Assembly (NCBI RefSeq): GCF_030651185.1
Contig: NZ_JAUSCJ010000033.1
Coordinates: 1 to 60,539 of the forward strand
DNA: 60,539 bases
From: Phenylobacterium sp.
GTDB taxonomy: Bacteria; Pseudomonadota; Alphaproteobacteria; Caulobacterales; Caulobacteraceae
Direction: 5' to 3'
The translations under genes and the position numbers were made by a program. The notes under the pieces were generated by a model that was not told the origin of the DNA, searched no databases, and saw nothing but the letters and a program-made list of their open reading frames with translations. This document shows, piece by piece, positions 57,975 to 60,539 of the stretch; within the stretch, counting starts at the first letter, position 1, and each line of letters starts with the position of its first letter.

Positions 57975-60410
57975 CTACCACTTGTAGCTCAGGCGGCTGT
58001 AGAGGAAGCGGCCGTTGAAGCCGAAGGGCGAGTAGCCCGGGAAGCCGATCGACCCCGTGGCGCCATTGATGCTGGTGGGCGTCGAGCGGGGATACTCGTC
58101 GAGGATGTTGTTGGCGCCCAGCGCCAGCGTCACGCCCATGGGGAAGGTGTAACGCCCCTCCAGGTCCACCAGGGTGGCGCGGCCGGTGCCGATGTCGAAG
58201 GCCGGGTTGTTGCTGGGCGACAGCACGCCGTCATAGTCGGTGACCTTGGTGCTGATGGCCAGGTTGTTGCGGGTCCAGTCGGCCCCGAACACCAGCTTGC
58301 GTTCCGGCGTGCCCTCTTCGTAGCTCAGGCGATTGGCCCGATCGAACAGGAAGGCCGGCTGCGGCAGGGCCGACAGGGTCGGCAGGGCCGGGGTCTTGGT
58401 CACCTCGGTGGAATTGAAGTTGGCCGCCGCGGTCAGGTCCAGGCGGCTGTCGCCCAGGTCGAAGCGATAGCGGGCCACCACGTCGACGCCCTTGGTGGTG
58501 GTGTCCACCCCGTTGATGAAGAAGCGCGCGGCGCTGACGCCGAACGGGGTCAGCAGGGCGGTGATCGCCGCCGAGGTCGCCGCCGGGGTGTTGGTGTTGG
58601 GCAGGTTCTCCGACAGGACGATGCGATTTTCCAGGTCGATCTGGTAGGCGTCGACCGTCAGCTCGAAGGCCCCGGCGCGATAGACCATACCGAGCGAGTA
58701 GTTGACCGAGGTTTCCGGCTCCAGCGGCTTGGCGCCCAGGGCGCGGGCAACGGGGCTGGACACCGGGAAGGTGCCGACCTCGATCAGCTGGAAGGTCGTG
58801 CCCACCAGGACGTTGTTGGTGGAGGTGTAGGTGAAGTACTGCTGCTGCAGGGCCGGGGCCTTGAAGCCGGTGGAGACCGCGCCGCGCAGGGCGAACGCCT
58901 CGTTGAAGTCGTAGCGCAGGGCGAGCTTGCCCGTGCCCTTGCCGCCGAAGTCCGAATAGTCCTCGTAGCGGCCGGCGACGTCGAAGCCGAACTTCTCGGT
59001 CAGCTTGCCTTCGATGTCGACATAGGCGGCGTAGTTGTGGCGCGAGACGTCCACCTCGTTGGCGGGGCGGAAGCCCGGGAAGCCCTGGGAGACGCCGGCC
59101 TTGGTGGGATCGGGACCCACAGTGTAGGAGGCCGCCTCGCCGGCGCCGATCCCGAAGGACTCGTCGCGATACTCAAGACCGCCGGCCACATTGAGCGGCT
59201 CGACCAGGCCCACATCGAAGGTGCGCGAGAGGTTCAGGTCGACGATCCACTGGCTGTATTCCAGCGAGCCGGCCTTGAAGGTCCGCGGCGAGGCCGCGCC
59301 ATAGGAGGCGTTGATCGAGTTGACCACCGTGTAGTCGAGCTCGTTCTTGCCGTAGTTGGCCGACAGGTCGACGTTCCAACCGGCCGCCTCGCCCTTGATC
59401 CCACCCTGCAGGGTGATGTCCTTGATCTCGGTTTCGATCTGCGGGAGGAAGCCGCCCGGATAGACCGCCGCCACGTTGTTGGCGTTGTTGTAGGCGCGCG
59501 CGGTGGCCGCGGCGTTGGTGTCGCGGTGCTGGTAGCCTGCGAAGCCGTAGACCGACCAGGTGTCGTTCAGGGGCAGGCCGGCATTGGCGAACAGGGTGTA
59601 GCTCTCCACCTTCGGGTCGCCGTAGCGGCCGATGATGCGGCCGGCGTTGTAGAGCGGCAGAGCCACGCGGTCGGCATAGTCGGAGCGGTTGGTGGCGTTG
59701 CGCTTCACGTATTCGCCCGACACCGTCAGGAAGCCGTCGTCGCCAAGGCCAAAGCCCTGCCAGGCCGCGAAGGACTGGGTGACGCCGTCATGGGCGTCGC
59801 GCTTGCCCCGGGCGGTACGCACGGTGGTGTTGTAGACGCCGTAGTTGTAGGTGGCGCCGCCCCCCGAAGCGGCCTCGCGCAGGCGGATGTTCATGACGCC
59901 GGCGATGGCGTCGGCGCCGTACTGGGCCGAGGCGCCGTCCCGCAAGACTTCGACCCGGTCGACGGTGACGGTGGGGATGGTGTTGAGGTCGAAGGCCGTC
60001 GAGCCGCGGCCAATGGAGCCGTTCACCGCCACCAGGGCCGAGACGTGGCCGCGCATGCCGTTGACCAGGACCAGGGTCTGGTCAGGCGCCAGGCCCCGCA
60101 GGGTGGCCGGACGCACGTGATCGGTGCCGTCGGTGATGGCCGGGCGCGGGAAGTCCAGGGCGGGCGTCAGGTTGGCCAGCGCCTGGGCCAGTTCGGTCGA
60201 CGCGCCCTGACGGCTGATGGCCTCGGCGCCGATGACATCGACGGGGGCCAGGGTGTCCAGCCGCGAGCGGCCGATGGTGCGAGTGCCGGTGACCACCAAT
60301 TCCTCGACATTGGCCTCACCCGAGGCCGAAACGGAGGTTTGCGCCGTGGCGGCGCCGGCCCAGAGGGCGGCGGCGGAGACAGCGGCGAAGAGCAGAGAGC
60401 GGTGGCGCAT
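57975..60410 (-). CDS. TonB-dependent outer-membrane receptor
   Basis: An 811-residue transporter. The signal peptide (MRHRSLLFAAVSAAALWAGAATAQ) is followed by the TonB box VEELVVTGTRTIGR. The plug domain has LANLTPALDFPRPAITDGTDHVRPATLRGLAPDQTLVLVNG and FDLNTIPTVTVDRVEVLRDGASAQYGADAIAGVMNIRL. The barrel ends FLYSRLSYKW. The plug resembles receptors of the vitamin B12/sugar type, but the ligand is unknown. The ATG lies near GGGGTTT, a weak site. A strong minus-strand terminator follows. It is unlinked to pckG. Confidence 0.9.
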   Translation of the reverse strand: MRHRSLLFAAVSAAALWAGAATAQTSVSASGEANVEELVVTGTRTIGRSRLDTLAPVDVIGAEAISRQGASTELAQALANLTPALDFPRPAITDGTDHVRPATLRGLAPDQTLVLVNGMRGHVSALVAVNGSIGRGSTAFDLNTIPTVTVDRVEVLRDGASAQYGADAIAGVMNIRLREAASGGGATYNYGVYNTTVRTARGKRDAHDGVTQSFAAWQGFGLGDDGFLTVSGEYVKRNATNRSDYADRVALPLYNAGRIIGRYGDPKVESYTLFANAGLPLNDTWSVYGFAGYQHRDTNAAATARAYNNANNVAAVYPGGFLPQIETEIKDITLQGGIKGEAAGWNVDLSANYGKNELDYTVVNSINASYGAASPRTFKAGSLEYSQWIVDLNLSRTFDVGLVEPLNVAGGLEYRDESFGIGAGEAASYTVGPDPTKAGVSQGFPGFRPANEVDVSRHNYAAYVDIEGKLTEKFGFDVAGRYEDYSDFGGKGTGKLALRYDFNEAFALRGAVSTGFKAPALQQQYFTYTSTNNVLVGTTFQLIEVGTFPVSSPVARALGAKPLEPETSVNYSLGMVYRAGAFELTVDAYQIDLENRIVLSENLPNTNTPAATSAAITALLTPFGVSAARFFINGVDTTTKGVDVVARYRFDLGDSRLDLTAAANFNSTEVTKTPALPTLSALPQPAFLFDRANRLSYEEGTPERKLVFGADWTRNNLAISTKVTDYDGVLSPSNNPAFDIGTGRATLVDLEGRYTFPMGVTLALGANNILDEYPRSTPTSINGATGSIGFPGYSPFGFNGRFLYSRLSYKW

Positions 60411-60539
60411 TTGGAAACCCCAAGTTCATCCGGACAAACCGAATAGTTGTCGGGCTTCTAGTCCCTCTCGCTGCAAGTTGGGGGCGTATTTTTGCAACGC
60501 CCGTCAAAATCATTTCGCAGTTGCGATACAGTCAAGCTT
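60411..60539. other. Promoter region of the third receptor, end of window
   Basis: This contains GGGCGT-N9-ACGCCC (about 60481-60501) and, on the minus strand, a TTGACG that could be a -35 element. No gene is seen before the window ends. Confidence 0.35.

Noticed and set aside
1..60539. tRNA genes, CRISPR arrays, insertion sequences or prophage
   Set aside because: I looked for T-loop sequences in the gaps, regular short repeats and transposase-like translations and found none that held up.

Overview
The window is about 60.5 kb of GC-rich chromosomal DNA from an alphaproteobacterium, most likely a Caulobacteraceae member of the Phenylobacterium/Caulobacter type. This is inferred from three TonB-dependent receptors, a TorF-type porin, single-domain PAS_5 and DUF3126 proteins, GTP-type PEP carboxykinase, a perfect CtrA box (TTAA-N7-TTAAC at 16228-16243), and the palindromic intergenic repeats. 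I see no tRNA, rRNA, CRISPR array, prophage or insertion sequence.

Layout. 1-2.8 kb: end of a probable M16 peptidase, a 146-bp palindromic repeat, a CC-PPP cell-envelope protein, a PAS_5 protein and a secreted protein. 2.9-6.7 kb: an ion channel with a zinc ribbon, then a divergent LuxR regulator and hybrid histidine kinase. 6.7-15 kb: lipid and xenobiotic-type catabolism (GMC oxidoreductase, enoyl-CoA hydratase, esterase, dienelactone hydrolase, acyl-CoA dehydrogenase, hotdog-like protein, two TetR regulators). 15-24 kb: OmpA lipoprotein, gamma carbonic anhydrase-like protein, PhoH behind a terminator-bearing leader, phytase beside a broken TonB-receptor fragment, a NUDIX-cysE-DUF3126 operon, nitroreductase, queF, an SDR and a TorF porin. 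24-37 kb: nucleotide-sugar enzymes (4,6-dehydratase, UDP-glucuronate 4-epimerase, UDP-sugar dehydrogenase), a large TonB receptor, and a YbbA/YbbP-type ABC exporter divergent from a TesA esterase. 37-43 kb: MerR, TonB receptor, acyl-CoA dehydrogenase, a LuxR solo, a membrane-tethered LuxR and a DUF4199 protein. 43-50 kb: ornithine cyclodeaminase family, CsgG/HfaB family, another LuxR, and an ECF sigma / anti-sigma / subtilisin operon. 50-60.5 kb: a possible riboflavin-kinase-like protein, gluconokinase, a wrecked GlxA regulator, a GAF-PAS hybrid kinase, metY with a translationally coupled leader ORF, XdhC-like and pckG genes, and a third TonB receptor.

The most interesting system is at 37.5-42.1 kb. 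A perfect 24-bp lux-box-like inverted repeat (CAAGCTATC-N6-GATAGCTTG) lies between the LuxR solo and the divergent acyl-CoA dehydrogenase. A second, half-degenerate copy lies upstream of the TonB receptor. This suggests a small uptake-plus-oxidation regulon run by a LuxR protein with no luxI nearby. Other leads are the CtrA-box/terminator leader of phoH, the metY leader ORF that ends inside the metY start codon, the DUF120-like protein, and a hairpin repeat that supplies the stop codons of two convergent genes.
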